The notes below the pieces were generated by a model. The model had not been told where the DNA came from. It ran no database searches and was given only the letters and a program-made list of their open reading frames with translations. Made by a program: the position numbers and the translations under genes. Shown here one piece after another: positions 63,761-64,000 of a stretch of 64,000 nucleotides of DNA. How positions within the stretch are numbered: the stretch's first letter is position 1; each line of letters begins with the position of its first letter. The DNA is from Prostheceraeus crozeri (taxonomy: Eukaryota > Platyhelminthes > Polycladida > Euryleptidae), in the NCBI GenBank assembly GCA_907163375.1, contig CAJQUW010009275.1:42797-106796 (forward strand), in the 5' to 3' direction.

Positions 63761-64000
63761 ATGCCGCGCTCAATTACGCGTAAACTACGCGCAATACTAA
63801 TTACACATGACCCTAAACATCTGTGCCTGTGCGTGACATTGCTGCAACATCTGTCGGCAGTCCTGTTATATAGACCTTGCGTCTCATGTGTCTGCATGTA
63901 TCAGAGGCTAAACAATGTGATAGGACATCAATTTTCATCCTCAGGAAAGACAGAACATGCTAAGCGGTTCATCCGTGGTTCAAGCGGCAACGCATACAAC

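Overview
This is an animal (metazoan) nuclear window of about 35% GC, probably from a marine invertebrate; the species cannot be named from the sequence. It holds spliced exons with GT/AG junctions, a 206-221 bp satellite, non-LTR retrotransposons, three kinds of Penelope-like element (PLE) and many cut-and-paste DNA transposons. No rRNA, tRNA, CRISPR or operon-like structure was seen.

Layout: (1) 1-6850 is a tandem satellite (about 27 monomers, 8-monomer higher-order periodicity), split by a 1173 bp Tc1/mariner element at 4920-6092. (2) 7.4-8.6 kb is a 5'-truncated LINE and 9.0-10.3 kb a hAT element with an exact 8-bp target duplication. (3) One host gene, a retinol-dehydrogenase-like short-chain dehydrogenase on the + strand, has four recognisable coding exons: 13899-14390, 14995-15114, 18350-18554 and 60652-60751. 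The last is a 100-nt exon that restores frame and supplies the conserved C-terminus, so 18555-60651 is a single intron of about 42 kb. The first coding exon (start Met, membrane anchor) was not found.

That intron is a nest of mobile elements: a Naiad-type PLE with an N-terminal GIY-YIG nuclease (19.2-22.1 kb); a mariner inside a longer inverted repeat (22.5-24.6 kb); a hAT-like element of 5264 bp with an 8-bp duplication carrying a near full-length LINE (27.35-32.61 kb); an internally deleted pogo/Tigger copy (34.9-36.1 kb); a hAT-related transposase relic (37.0-38.2 kb); a decayed second PLE lineage (39.3-40.8 kb); a transposase fragment ringed by a repeated 14-mer (41.1-42.4 kb); an element with palindromic ends (42.4-49.2 kb) containing a head-to-head PLE dimer with 1792 bp arms; a Sola-like DDE transposon (49303-53016, duplication CTAA) inside a small TIR element (49168-53670); and a 4.8 kb hAT-type element (54217-59014). 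Beyond the last exon lie a small hAT-like MITE (61.1-61.8 kb) and a LINE endonuclease scrap near 63.7 kb.

The most unusual signal is that two distantly related transposons (41.1-42.4 and 49.3-53.0 kb) carry different 13-14-mers in the same arrangement: three copies on each side of the transposase, mostly 167-193 bp apart, plus one close pair. The best-supported calls rest on exact target-site duplications, matched terminal inverted repeats and protein motifs read directly. Superfamily names for some DNA transposons are inference.
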